Shown: positions 1 to 10,708 of the stretch, piece after piece
How positions within the stretch are numbered: position 1 is the first letter of the stretch
Layout: the number at the start of each line of letters is the position of its first letter
Source: Liolophura sinensis
Lineage: Eukaryota; Mollusca; Polyplacophora; Chitonida; Chitonidae
NCBI RefSeq assembly: GCF_032854445.1
Contig: NC_088298.1
Coordinates: 795,474 to 859,473, forward strand
Length of the DNA stretch: 64,000 nucleotides
Direction: 5' to 3'
Program-made: the position numbers and the translations under genes
The notes under the pieces: generated by a model
Told to the model about the DNA's origin: nothing
Seen by the model: only the letters and a program-made list of their open reading frames with translations
Databases searched by the model: none

Positions 1-350
1 GGATGAATTATGCGTATGGAATATTCTACCATTTTCAGAGTTGTTCCAGTCTTGTTGCCAGATGTCAGTAAACTTGGGGGTAATAAAACTTCAGATAACA
101 GAACAGAAATGATGGCCTGTAAAGATGATAATAAATCTGTAAAAATAACAGCTCCGGCCGGTTTTGAATCTAGCAGAAAGTTTAAAGCACATATAATGGC
201 AGACAGTTCAGCTGTATAAACGGAAACTAAGTCAGATATCTAAACGATTCATTTACTTTCGATTCTGGCATGGTGAAGGATGCGTCCACTTATTTAGTAT
301 AGGGTCATTTCGAAGCATCTGTAAAAACCTGAAGATATTGTGACCAATTG
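1..350 (-). pseudogene. RNase H domain of family-2 LINE, partial
   Basis: On the minus strand, 331-308 reads QVFTDASK, the first catalytic-Asp motif of LINE RNase H. 213-175 reads AELSAIICALNFL, the Glu-bearing helix. 146-111 reads FTDLLSSLQAI, the second Asp motif. These lie in order but in different frames, so the domain is frameshifted between the first and second motif. The final His/Asp motif would fall beyond position 1. RNase H would remove the RNA template during target-primed reverse transcription; this copy cannot. Confidence 0.8.
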
Positions 351-370
351 CGATGAATGTCGTCGTTGAA

Positions 371-880
371 TCATAACAGAGGCACTGCTGGGTTGTCACA
401 TTTACTGATTTTTGCATGTAGTTCCGTGGAGGTATATGGTATATGTAGCTTCCACTGGGGAAAATGAGGTATAAAAAATGGCTGAAGATTTAAATCATTA
501 CATTGTAGTAAGGAAGAAATTGTTTTGGATCTTAGACTGAAGGGTACTGTATGGAAGTCCTGTAAACTATATAAGCAGTCATAAAATGAAGGTTGAAGGA
601 CAGCAGAGGCAGAGTTGTTAACAGACGACTTAAGGATGAGAGAGAATCGGAGAGTGCGCTGACGCCGACGGACGTACAAGGGCCACTCCTTACAGAAAAC
701 CTGCATAACGTTTAGTGGTGTTGATTGTATACCCCCAGTACAAATCCGCAGGGCACTGAATCGAATCTTACCCACCCTAAGTGTCTTACAGGCAGTCATA
801 CGCTTCACAGCAGTAGTCCAGCCGAGAACGGACTAATGAGCGATATAGTAAAAGACGACACTGTTTATCTGCCCCCCCCC
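371..880 (-). pseudogene. LINE ORF2 linker between RT thumb and RNase H
   Basis: The 145-codon minus-strand reading frame at 371-808 contains ALRICTGGIQSTP and EWPLYVRRRQ. This is the well-known post-thumb segment of Jockey/I LINE polyproteins (ALR-x-x-G-x-x-STP followed by PL-x-x-RR). It lies directly between the RT region upstream and the RNase H motifs downstream. I first considered it an unknown gene; the motif and position argue otherwise. The upstream edge runs into a poly-C tract at 872-893, where the segment between the RT palm and the thumb appears to be lost or replaced. Confidence 0.75.
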
Positions 881-893
881 CCCCCACCCCACC
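872..893. repeat. poly-C tract
   Basis: An uninterrupted run of about 14 C followed by A-broken C runs, located inside the family-2 LINE where ORF2 coding is expected. It is probably a replication-slippage expansion in dead sequence. Confidence 0.9.
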
Positions 894-945
894 ACACGAT
901 TTCTCAGATACATTTCTCATAATATTTAACACTTTTTGACCTTTA

Positions 946-1990
946 TCAATTATTTTTTTCTATATATTCCTTTAAAGTTAAATGCCTGTCAAGTATAGCC
1001 CCAAGATATTTGAAAGATTTGGATATATTAACGGGAAAATTGTTGAGTTTGATAAGCACCCCTTTATCCGACTTCATTGTAAAGGTAATCCCTTCAGTCT
1101 GTGTAAACGAAAATTTAAATCCCCACTTATTGCTCCATTCCATGATGGCATATATTTCCTCGCTGGATATATCTCAGACAAACATTGATGTATCCAACAC
1201 GAATTCATAGAGCTTTATCATCGGCAAATAACGAACATTTAAGCCTAGGAGGATTAGCTTCCGGCAGATCATTAATGGCTATGGGAAAAAGTGTGGGTTA
1301 TAAAACGCTCCCCTGTGGCATCCCATTGTCTACAGGGCGTAGCTGAGAAAAATGCCTACCGACACGAGCTTCAATAAAATGATGGTTTAAAAAAATTTTT
1401 TATCTTTCCTAGCATTTTCCCACTTATTTAGTTTCATTAATACACCCGACCTCCACACCATATCATACGCCTTTTCAATGTCAAAAAATACAACAAATAA
1501 ATACTCTTTAGAAGAAAAACAGTTTCGAATGTCAGTTTCAAGTGTCACCACATGATTCGCAGTGCATCTGTCAGACCGAAATCCACTCTGTACAGAGGAC
1601 AGAACATTGTTTTTGGATAGAAAATACATTAACCGGGAACTGACCATTCTTTCCATGGTTTTGCAGATGCACGACGTTAGAGCTATGCATCGATAAGATG
1701 ATGGTAGAGACTGATCTTTTCCAGGCTTAGCAAACCGGGATGACTACAGCTCTCTTCCAGATGGACGGTAACCTCATGTTTGACCACATAGTATTGTATA
1801 ATAAAAGTAAGGTGTTAAGACAGCGCTCAGCCATGTTTCTAAGCATTGAATAGGGTGATAGCGTCTTCTCCAGGTGAAGAATTCGCATGCGAAGACACAG
1901 CTTGTCACAGTTCTGTAAAACTAAAGTCGTCATTAATAGGCATGTCATCAAAAGCTATATTGTTAAAAGGGTTCATTTCTTCAAGATTGT
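946..1990 (-). pseudogene. Reverse transcriptase domain of family-2 LINE, broken
   Basis: Minus-strand fragments are colinear with LINE RT. ORF 1387-1656 has MERMVSSRLMYFL, GFRSDRCTANHVV and FFDIEKAYDMVW, which are the RT blocks with the template-grip segment and the first catalytic Asp (FFDIEKAYD). ORF 946-1143 has WSNKWGFKFS and KYLGAILDRHLTLKEY, the segment after the catalytic loop. The intervening part with the second catalytic Asp pair is frame-broken near 1200-1380, where the DNA still resembles coding (PQGSVLS-like GGMPQG region at about 1310-1325). Region 1727-1951 holds the upstream KPGK-type block in a different frame. Confidence 0.8.
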
Positions 1991-2085
1991 TTTTATGTGG
2001 GATAAATTCTGGGTTATAGTTGTCCGAACTGGACACAAAGGAAAACGCATCAACTGGTACGTTAGCTTTATCTTCATTAGATACA

Positions 2086-2120
2086 TCCCCCACCCCACCC
2101 CCCACCCACTCCCCACCCCC
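2086..2120. repeat. C-rich simple repeat
   Basis: CCCCACC-type low-complexity sequence interrupting the N-terminal part of the LINE RT on the opposite strand, a second C expansion in the same element. Confidence 0.85.
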
Positions 2121-2475
2121 AATCAGATATGATTGTGGGAATATTATCGCTAGCTGTTTTACCTTTAATGGAATTAACTTTGTTCCATACAGATTTAATG
2201 GCAGACTTGGCATTAAGACTAGAACAAAACTTTCACAAGCATTCTTTCTGCGTTCGCTTGATGGTGCGCTGTGCGATAGCTTTGGCTTTCTTATATAATA
2301 TGATGTCATCCATTAATCTAGTACGTCGCGCTCGGATCTTCCGCCGCTGGCGCTCTTTGATGACTGATGAGCACTCTTCCGTCTACCACGGCACCGGTAT
2401 CTTGGGGTGGACTACTCCGGATAACTTTGGAATAGAGTTATTGGCCACAGTGGACATAGATTCAAGTATGTTGTT

Positions 2476-3230
2476 TCAAAGTATATCAATATCTTCACTA
2501 AACGTTTCACTTGAAAATGATTTTATACATTTGTGTCTATATAGGTCCCAGTCGGCTTTATGTACTTTATAACGTGGTTGTCCCAAGCTGTTGACATGTG
2601 GGGGAAAATTGTATATAGCATTAATTGGGTAATGGTCACTCCCAAAAGGGGAGGTCTCATCCACAGGCCAAGTATAATTTAGACTGATACCAGGTGTACA
2701 TAGTGTAAGGCCTAACACTGATGTATTGCCCGTGTTCCTGTACCATCATTTAGAATAACTAAATCATTTTCTTGGATAAAATCTACAACTGTTCTCTCAT
2801 TAGTGTCTGTTTTTTTCCCTACCCACAAAGGACTATGAGCATTAAAATTTCCACAAATTATATATGACTTTTTGCAAAAGGATAGGATCGAATTAAAATC
2901 AAGTGGGTTTAACTTTTTACAAGGATTATACAAGTTAACAGCCTGGCATTCTATAGAGGTAAAGTGGGGCAGGTCTATTTCAGAATATGATAGCCCAAGT
3001 CTTAAGAAAATAGCCAGCCCACCCTTCTCCCCTGTATGTCTATCACGTCTATATATTGTGTAGCCAGGGTAGGTGAAATCAATAGATTTCTTTAAATACG
3101 CCTCTTGGAGACATACAACATCCGGAGCTGGAGAAACATTGGATAAATGAAATTTAAACTCCTGACCATGAGACCGTATACCCTGAACGTTATATTGTAT
3201 GACATTAAAAGCTATTACAACGGTAATAGT
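2476..3230 (-). pseudogene. Apurinic-like endonuclease domain of family-2 LINE
   Basis: Reading the minus strand from about 3220 gives QYNVQGIRSHG at the N-terminus, then VVCLQEAYLKK, GGLAIFLRLGLSYSE, then IICGNFNAHSPLW (2933-2712 frame) and FGSDHYPI (2718-2476 frame). These are the endonuclease motifs in the expected order, including the catalytic Glu in LQEAY, Asp/Asn in NFNAH and the terminal SDH triad. A short piece between IECQAVNLY and NPCKKLNPLDF seems deleted, and the frame changes around 2712-2718. The domain nicks target DNA to prime reverse transcription. The catalytic residues are still present here although the ORF is broken. Confidence 0.85.
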
Positions 3231-3262
3231 TACTAAATAATACAGATACAGGGGGATACTAT

Positions 3263-4326
3263 TCAGTATGAATTTTCTTCTTCGGAAGACAGAGCGGCTA
3301 GTACACCACTAAGGCGCTTGAAACGAACATGCTCTGGGTCAAAGCGGTTTTGGGCTACTTCAAATACCGCCCTAATCAAACCTGCTGAATCCGCAATTTC
3401 AAAAACTTTAAGCATAATTTCTGTAAAAACTGCCAGTAAAGGAGTGACCATATTATAAGATACGTCCTCAGTCTGGGAACCGGTATCGGCATTAGTTTGA
3501 GTGAATACTGATTTCATTACCGGCTTTGTGGGCTTGATAGACTTAGCAGGCTTACTCAAAGGTGGAGGGTGAGAAGATTGAACAGAACGCGGTTCTTCTG
3601 TAGAAGTTTCATATGGTGTACCTACGAACAAAGCACTCTCATTTGGCCCTTCCGGGTGGTGGTTCTCTTCGTCTCGATCTGATTTTAGAGCCTGTGCACT
3701 GAAGAAATATGACCGTACAACTGGCACTTATAACAACGTACAACATGCGGGACATACGTTTTAACTTTAAACGCTTCATTTCCTATATGTACTTCTTCAG
3801 GTAGGTTTTCCAGGTCGAAATAGAATAGGAAACATTTTGTGGGAACTTTGTCTTTCCCCTTTAACCATTGCAGTGCTTTAGCCTCTACTTTTTTGGGCCC
3901 CAAGAACTTCCTCATCCGTTATATCTTCACCTAGACCGTAAATTACCCCTCGAGTAGAATAAGTAGATGGTTGTGCTCTACATATTATGTCCCGCCCCAT
4001 CAATTCGGTTTACTTGTGCCGGCCCCTACGCATGTTACTAGTAGGTCTTTACCATTTATTTTCTTGACCAGTTTAACGTTGCCAATTGTTTGCTAAAGGG
4101 TCTATTTAAACTTGATGACATTCCACGCAACTATGGACAGTCCACCTACAGATGTTATAAGTACATTATTGTTATTTTCTGTGGCTTTAGGATTTACTTG
4201 CCTTTTCCTCTTTCCCTCAGCAGCTTTCCTGCCTAATGACACGTCTCTTGATCTTTTCGTTGCAGACTTCTGTTCAGTGGTGTCCTTAGAGCAGGTCTGG
4301 CCAGTATTCTCAATTTCTTCATCCAT
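3263..4326 (-). pseudogene. ORF1 (nucleic-acid-binding) of family-2 LINE, frame-broken
   Basis: Three minus-strand segments lie in order. 4326-4102 begins MDEEIENTGQTC and is Lys/Arg-rich, ending in a SVGGLSIVAWN-type stretch. 3915-3685 contains FLFYFDLENLPEEVHIG and VVRCYKCQLYGH, the start of a CCHC knuckle (C-x2-C-x4-H) in the usual gag-like ORF1 position. 3727-3263 is a hydrophilic Pro/Ser-rich C-terminus. A frameshift in the knuckle at about 3700 destroys the last Cys. Between 3915 and 4102 the frame is interrupted. ORF1 proteins of this kind package the LINE RNA. Confidence 0.7.
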
Positions 4327-5207
4327 GTTTTAACTAATACAATAGTAATATGTAAGGTGAAGACAGACAGATGGTGTATTAGCACAGACACAGTTAAGTA
4401 TATCGAGAGATCGCCTAAGAGCTGCTCTGGGCTGAGGAAGCAGAAACAAGACGATCAGGTGAGTAGTGGAGAGAAGACAGTGTTATTACAAAGAGAGGGC
4501 TACAATATCAAAGACCAAAAGACTGAAATCTCCTGTTAGACCCTTTTATATGTTTACAGAACCCATGTCCAATGACGTGGATGAAACGGCAGAGACTGCT
4601 GGGTCATTACCCTGTGCTGTGCACGGCCACGGAGGCCTCATTAGGGCATTAACAATTTTTTTGTTCACTTTTGCGTTGATGAAGATTTAAGTGTTCCTAG
4701 GCGTCATAAAAAACTTCAGTTTGTCAAGAATTCCTGTTCGGGTTATATTCATGTTAAGGGCGGATGAAACTTGTATCCAGCTGTTGTAAATAACACGGGT
4801 TAGACCAGTACCTGTTCTTGAGTGTTGAAGTATGAAGCATGCTTTTATTTTTTAACGAATTCTTAGTTACTTGGTAGAAAGTTTTTTGTTCATCTTATGG
4901 CATTAATATGTTTCTCAAGCAAAGTCATTAACAGATGGCAATTCTTGATCAGTAAGAAAGTGTTCCTATCACCTCTGTTTTCTATTGCACAGACAACATG
5001 TCATTATATGTTGATCAAAAGTATGAAGCAAAAACTTATTAATCGTAAGAAATCAAATTTAAAATTGCCTGGTTTTGATAGGCTATTTTACTTGCACCAC
5101 ACACTCTCTTAATTCCATTTTTATGCATAATGACTATGACCTTTAAGTAATTTACTCATTCTTAAAAACAACTTTCCTGCTTACAGAAGAGACAGTAGTG
5201 TTAGTAT

Positions 5208-5278
5208 ATGGTCGCACATAAGCTGTGAAATGTGACCTCTTGTCAATTTACCTTAGTTAGGGTTTTATGGCAAGTGTT
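5208..5278 (-). repeat. Dispersed repeat R-A, partial copy
   Basis: Minus strand reads AAAACCCTAACTAAGGTAAA followed by TTGACAAGAGGTCACATTTCAC. It aligns by eye with copies at 5898, 29150, 47250, 56425 and others. Class unknown. Confidence 0.65.
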
Positions 5279-5897
5279 CAGATAAATGCTTAAACAGTAG
5301 CAATTTACACCTTCAACAAAATTAGGTGTAAAAAAAAGTGCAACATGTTAAATGCAATTTCTTGTACGCCACTATTTCTAGAATATCTCAAAATGCTGTG
5401 TTGTCATCACATTTAACATACAAATACATTAAAACTATGGCTGTCGTCGCGTCACTAGTACAGATGTTCTTTACTTTGTACACCGACCGAGACGAGATTG
5501 GCTTATTTATGTTGGATTATTGTTCACCACGAAAATAAAAGACCTCTGTAATAAATGTGCAATTTACTGGCACAGATGAAAACAGGTCAACTTTTTTCTT
5601 ACGATATCTTCTCAGATCTTTCCAAATGGTATATTCGTCATCTCGCTATGGATGAGAAATGTATAGCCGTGGCTGCGTCTCACTGGGAATACACATGGGA
5701 AAGACGTCCATATAACTCTAGAATTACTGTAATAAAAAGAATAAAACCTGTTATACCGTGACGTCAAACACGAACGTTCCTAGACTAGATGTCAACAAAA
5801 AGGGAATTTACAGGTCAATAATTGGAAGGCCAATCCACAAAACAACGTTAAACACAAACCATCAAAGAGCTATTATTGTTAGTATATAAAATAATTA

Positions 5898-6035
5898 TAT
5901 ATTAAAGACGTACATCATAGAGAGTAAAACGAGAGCATCGACGACAGTGTGATAGATGGCAAAAGGTCACACGCAACCAGTGAAATATTGCCTTTTGTAA
6001 ATTTACCATTTAGTTAGGGTTTTTTTTAACTGCAT
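5898..6035 (-). repeat. Dispersed repeat R-A, long copy
   Basis: Minus strand runs from AAACCCTAACTAAATGG through CAATATTTCACTGGTTGCG and TGTGAC to GACAGTGTGATAG-complement and the end motif around TAAAGACGTACATCATAGAG on the plus strand. The last 90 bases match 47595-47700 (opposite strand) closely enough to see by eye. Confidence 0.7.
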
Positions 6036-6791
6036 GCAGCTGTAAAAGAAGCAGTCGAATGAAGAAGCAGTTATAAACCTGCATCAGTACATGACGCCTC
6101 AGATAATTAGTATGGAACACCAAGACGTACACAAGTATATTATGGGGGATGGCTCTTTACGAACGGCTGAGTATAGATATACCGACAAGTTACGCCAATC
6201 TTCAGTTCGCTAAAGCAAATTCTCGGGAGAAAACCAGGCGAGGATAGATGTTAGTTGTCTGACAAAGATACATTTTGAGAGGACCCCCATAAAAACTTTG
6301 TTCAGCTGAAAATTGCTTTTTGCACTGCAGAAGCATACCCTAGTTGTTGATTGTATTACACGGCTTTATCATTACTGGTAGGCCATCATTTCGAGTCTCT
6401 CATGCACGCTCCTGGCTTCTCACGGCGTTTGTGTTAAATTGCTTGTAAAACGCCAATATTGTTTGATTATCTCAGAAAACCTGAGCAATATTCCACACAC
6501 GCCATGTGTTACCTCGAGAGCAAACAACTTTAGAATTTCTGCCTTGTACCATCATAAAAATAACCGTCTGTTTAGTTAATATTTGATTATTGATTAGTTA
6601 TGAAAACATTTATTCAACACTTTTCTGTTGTCTTAAACAATTAAACGTAGCAGTGGATTACATGTTAATTCCCTCAAATTCTGCTAGATAGTTTGGGTCA
6701 ATGTTTACTTCACTTCAGATAACTTGATAACAGTGAAGACATCGCAGGCTGTAGTTTATTACATCAGATTCAAGAAGAGCCGTTTCATTGT

Positions 6792-6875
6792 ATTTGTTTA
6801 CTTTACTGGGGATTTACGCCGTACTCAATATTTCACTTTTACGACGGCTTGTCAGCCTTATGGTGGGTGGAAAAA
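6792..6875 (-). mobile_element. SINE-1 fragment (3' body)
   Basis: GATTTACGCCGTACTCAATA, TTTCACTTTTACGACGGC and CAGCCTTATGGTGGG match the 3' body of the full tRNA-derived SINE copies at 28241 and 45075, in minus orientation. The tRNA-related head is missing. Confidence 0.7.
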
Positions 6876-7969
6876 GAGCTGTTTCATGGGGAAATTTGTA
6901 AAATATTGTACTTCAGCACAAATACAACGGTTTTTAAAACTAGTTCACTTTCGAAAACCACATTAAATCGTTTAGACCTAAAACGTTAGAGTATATCTAA
7001 TGATGTATAAAAATTGCCGTGCTAACGGATGTTAGTCTTTTTTCCCAAATTAATAGTTTGGACAGGACAGTGCCCTAGGCTGTGCTACAGCTACTGAAGT
7101 GAGTTCAACAGGCGGACACGTGTGCCACCAATGAAATTGGGCTAGATTTGATTGAAATGGGTGTTTGGACATGTTCAAAATCAGATTAGAACAACCCGGT
7201 TAAAATGTATATATTGTGTTAGTAAGTCATAAAACAGCTTATTTTAAAACGGTCGAGTCTATTGATAAAACGTTGACATTTTTTTCACAAAAATCAATAG
7301 ATATATAGCACACACCCCGTTCCTCCCACAAGAACGCTTTCGACAAAAAACAATAACTTCATTGACAGTAAAACTGTAAGACACATGCAGCAGGAACGTT
7401 TATTTCTAGATTATGTAGCTCCCCTCCACTGAATAGGGAACTGCAATGGTGGGTGAAGATCAGGTCTACCATCGTCGAACATTTCAATTCTATTGGTGCA
7501 ATATAAGTGTATTACTTATCACATTTCTGCCTTCAAATAGCGCAGTCAGGTAATGTACTGGTATGTGACATGGTTAAGTCTCCTTCACACTTAGTTTTAT
7601 AACCTCTCGGCACAAACCCCATTTTTACAGACGCATTAATTCGGCTTGGATAAATGGATCAATGAATTAACATGTTGATGTTCTCTGAAGCTGTAAAAAT
7701 TGTGACCAGGTTAAGGCCGTCCTTCACAGGTTACCCGCGGCCATTTGCACGTCATCACACTGCCGACGGTGGTCTGGTTTTACTCTCAATACATTGTTTC
7801 ACGGTTAGACTGTTCTCGTTATGACAGGCTGTGGTCAAAACCAAAAACTGTTGCTGTTGTCATCTCCGACTGGATGAAAGCTGTACAAAAAGATACAAAA
7901 TATCTACGGCAGCTTCGACATGCAGTACACTAGACGACGCTAAAAGAAGTCGATCTGTCAGAACATTTC
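6876..7969. other. gene-poor stretch
   Basis: No ORF with a recognisable product and no repeat that I can place. 7745-7933 is an open frame without motifs. Confidence 0.4.
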
Positions 7970-8066
7970 ATTCATTTATATATTTGATTGGTGTTTCGCG
8001 CGGAACTCAATATTACTTCACTTATACAACGGCGGCCAGCATTATGGTGAGCTGGACTTGAACTCA
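7970..8066 (-). mobile_element. SINE-1 copy with internal deletion
   Basis: The 3' body (GATTGGTGTTTCGCGCG, CTTATACAACGGCGGCCAGC) is fused directly to the B-box end (GTGAGCTGGACTTGAACTCA). About 110 bases of body are missing, and the junction falls at GGTG/GTGAG, consistent with deletion between short direct repeats. It abuts the 5' truncation point of the LINE that follows. Confidence 0.7.
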
Positions 8067-8075
8067 TAAAAATAG

Positions 8076-8313
8076 CCTAGCAAAAGCAGTAACATCTGTC
8101 ACAGAGGGTTCTTTATACGTGGATGATTTCCTTATATGCTACCGAGCTAGGAATATGAATGATATCGAACGTCAGTTGCAGCTTTGTCTCAATAAGATCG
8201 AGAAATGGGCAATTCAAAATGGTTTTAGATATTCAACGTCTAAAACCGTCGGTATGCATTTTTGTAACAAACGGAAATTTCATCTTGATCCCGAGCTTAA
8301 TTTTTGTGGTGAA
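8076..8313 (+). pseudogene. RT catalytic-loop fragment of LINE copy B1
   Basis: Reads LYVDDFLICYRARNMND, then CLNKIEKWAIQNGFR and SKTVGMHFCNKRKFH. The YVDD catalytic box is intact. The reading frame is cut at the transposon insertion point after TTTGTGGTGAA. The same segment continues past the insertion at 11105 with CAGGTTAAAATTGTTCG. Confidence 0.9.
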
Positions 8314-8327
8314 GCATGAATTCCAGC

Positions 8328-8731
8328 GTGACGGAATCACATTTGCAAAGGTGTCGCGGTTCTTTGATATGCGCTACAACGTTACCGCACACTGATCAGA
8401 ACAGAAACTTACTGTTTTTAACAACGACAGTGAAATTCCCAACATTTTATTGAGAAACCAGTGTCATATACCGGATTTTTTTTATAGGCCGGAGTTCTGA
8501 AATCTCCGTGACGGAATCACATGACTTGGAAGTGCATTCTGTACCACTAGTACATTTCACCCAAAATGTGCGAGCTGTGACCAGGAATCATGCAAACAAA
8601 GTATTCATTGGCAGGCGCCAATGAACTGCCGAGGTATTAGAAGCTTTTTGTATAGAAAACAGACCAAACAAGAAAAAAAAAACTGAGTATACCGCTGTGA
8701 CGGAATCACAAAATTATCGTGACGGAATCAC
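8328..8731. repeat. Left subterminal cluster: four copies of GTGACGGAATCAC
   Basis: Exact copies at 8328-8340, 8508-8520, 8697-8709 and 8719-8731, all in the same orientation. The motif has palindromic arms (GTGA...TCAC). The last two start 22 bases apart. Such subterminal repeats are typical transposase-binding sites in cut-and-paste elements; that role is inferred. Confidence 0.95.
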
Positions 8732-9040
8732 GAGTACGATTTTATCATAACTATGGGAATAAAATTAGTTCTCGCAATTATTCGATACATTTATTTGAAT
8801 TTCATGCTGGACAAATTATCCTTACTACCCAAATAAACGTCTTTAATCGGATACCACCTTAACTATAAACAGCAACAATGACAAATTGCACTCTGAAGAT
8901 ACCAAATTTAACATGTATTTAGGTTATGAGATGGGTGAGTATACACACATGCAATAAATTCTTAGAAAATGATTTCATCTGTATCATTGTATTTATCCGT
9001 ACAATTATTTCTGAAGAGCGTAGCACAACGACAGTTGGGA

Positions 9041-10308
9041 TTAGATACAGAGTTCGCATGTGAACAGATCATTGTCATCAATAATGCCACTATCTTCAGC
9101 GCATGACTCGTGAAACCATCTATCACAAGGACATTTCAGCCAATCTTCCGCCTTTTTCGGATCATCGGAAGAGCCAAAGATCCAGCCACATTTCGCACAT
9201 GGATACTCCACATTTCTGGCTGAAAGTTGGGCAAGGGGAATATCATCAGATTCAGATGATGGTTCCTGGTCAACTGCCTCTGTCTCCGATTCATGCCCGG
9301 CATCAGATCGCTTGGCAATGTTGTGTATCTTACTATCCGGTGCTGAAGTGTAGAATTTTGATTTAATCATTCCAGTCCCACATGTGGTAACATGATGAAT
9401 GTTGATGGTACCCGGAACTGTTGGCGTCGTTGACCAAACCGTGTCAAGATCAAGCTGTGAACACCTGTCATCTATATTCTGCTGAGTCTGTACGGTCACC
9501 TGAATTTGCTGAGTGGCAGACATCACTGCTGTGGCAAATGATTCTGCGTCGCTGACGACTGCTTGTCTGTTCAGAACTTTTCTCTGCACTATTCGTTTGA
9601 CATTTCCACCGAGTCCATCATTCGGGCCTTTGCCATGACTGGTTGCAGAATAGTTCCAAATGATTTTGAGATCGAGTTCACGCTCTAGTTCCCCAATCAG
9701 CGAAAAGATGTACCTGTTTTTAAACTGGCTACTAGGTCCATCTGTCCACATAAGCACTGTCTTCACGTAGGGAAAGTGTTGTTTTATCTGCTTCAGAGCT
9801 AAATATGTATATGTTGATACTGCTCTTTTTTCGTGTTCTTTCACATCTGAAACAATCACTGACGACCTAATAACGTCTCTTGCCCATGTCATGATGGTGA
9901 ATATAGAGAGCTGTCTCTGTCGCCAATGGGCCGATTGTATTTCGTCTTGAAAAGATGCCGTAAAAGTTTCGGCAAAGTCCATCTGGAGCATACATGTTGT
10001 GCTATCTTGGTGTTTAGCAATAGCTTTATCTTGCTTTGGGGACAGCTGTAAGGTGTGCCTGAACCTGACGGTGTCTCTGTACTAGTCACAGTGGTGTCCA
10101 TATTCCTTTCCCTCCATGCTCGGGTATTCAGCATTGTTTTATTTCGCAGAGTTTCCAACTCAGCAGTTGTCATCCGTGCCCTCCGCGCCTGCTTCCGTAG
10201 CCTGTCATTCTCTTGGTACAATTCCAATGCTTCAGCATCACTTTTCAATCGGTTCCTTCTATCCCTCTGTCGTTCTGCGGCTGATTTAGGCACGCTGCAA
10301 TATAACAA
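9041..10308 (-). pseudogene. Transposase: basic N-terminus, DDE-like core, C-terminal PHD-like finger; core and N-terminus in different frames
   Basis: Frame 10308-9889 begins PKSAAERQRDRRNRLK, a strongly basic coiled-coil-like segment, and stays meaningful to about GSGTPYS (10045). The next frame, 9991-9041 and open upstream to about 10050 as LSPKQDKAIAKH, carries MDFAETF, SAHWRQRQ, MWTDGPSSQFKN and SATSHGKGPNDGLGG, then a C-terminal YPCAKCG, CPCDRWFHESC, FTCELC zinc finger of PHD type. MDFAE and TDGPSSQ look like catalytic-Asp motifs of a DDE transposase family that I know from invertebrate genomes as uncharacterised proteins. On the minus strand the N-terminal exon is preceded by TTATATTGCAG, a good splice acceptor, so the true start is probably in an upstream exon. 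The abrupt frame change near 10045 suggests an internal deletion, because I expect a longer middle region in this family. Intact activity is unlikely. Confidence 0.7.
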
Positions 10309-10497
10309 GATTGAGCTTTGAACAGATACATAATTGTTGTTATAGTTTGTTTGTATTAATCAAACAGGCCTATTTTTTAACCTCAGATTTGTTCAATGTG
10401 TACTTTTGTCATCATATATGCTAAACGGAGCTTTTTAAAATTGCACAACAATACCGTATTTATATTCTAATTAAGTCCTTCGCATTGTAAAGCGAAA

Positions 10498-10708
10498 GTG
10501 ACGGAATCACATATTGGTAGTGATTCCGTCACACGGTTTGCGTGATTCCGTCACGGTTATGTGGGATTTGTATTTGTCGTTAAACTCTCGATTTTTTATG
10601 TAAAAGACCCTTAACACCGACTTGCCTTTGTATTTTAATCCTCCCTTTAGTAAGACTACTGCATGAACTGCAATATTTAAAAAGTAGCACTTTTCGTGAC
10701 GGAATCAC
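10498..10708. repeat. Right subterminal cluster: four copies of GTGACGGAATCAC in both orientations
   Basis: Exact copies at 10498-10510 (+), 10520-10532 (-), 10542-10554 (-) and 10696-10708 (+). The first three start exactly 22 bases apart. They lie between the transposase 5' end and the right TIR, so they could also act on the transposase promoter. Confidence 0.95.

Larger units (their letters stand above)
1..4335 (-). mobile_element. LINE (non-LTR retrotransposon), family 2, decayed, cut by window edge
   Basis: Reading from about 4335 down to 1 on the minus strand, the order is basic ORF1 with a CCHC-like knuckle, endonuclease, reverse transcriptase, post-RT linker and RNase H. This is the architecture of the I/Jockey-type superfamily of LINEs that keep an RNase H domain. 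Every domain is broken by stops or frameshifts. Protein sequence differs clearly from the other LINEs in the window (for example FTDASK instead of FTDGSK in RNase H), so I treat it as a separate family. The 3' end lies outside the window. Homopolymeric C tracts have expanded inside it at 872-893 and 2086-2120. Confidence 0.85.
4336..6791. other. gene-poor stretch
   Basis: Short open frames occur here (for example 4466-4690 and 5555-5761), but none shows a recognisable motif, codon structure or splice context. Two copies of dispersed repeat R-A lie at 5208-5278 and 5898-6035. I see no gene. Confidence 0.5.

Noticed and set aside
371-808. Novel 145-codon gene
   Set aside because: Contains the ALRICTGG...STP and PLYVRRR linker of a LINE polyprotein and lies between its RT and RNase H.
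5255-6030. Telomere-like TTAGTTAGGG motifs
   Set aside because: Single occurrences inside dispersed repeat R-A, not tandem TTAGGG.
9103-9366. Plus-strand ORF opposite the transposase
   Set aside because: Shadow of the minus-strand coding region; no motif of its own.
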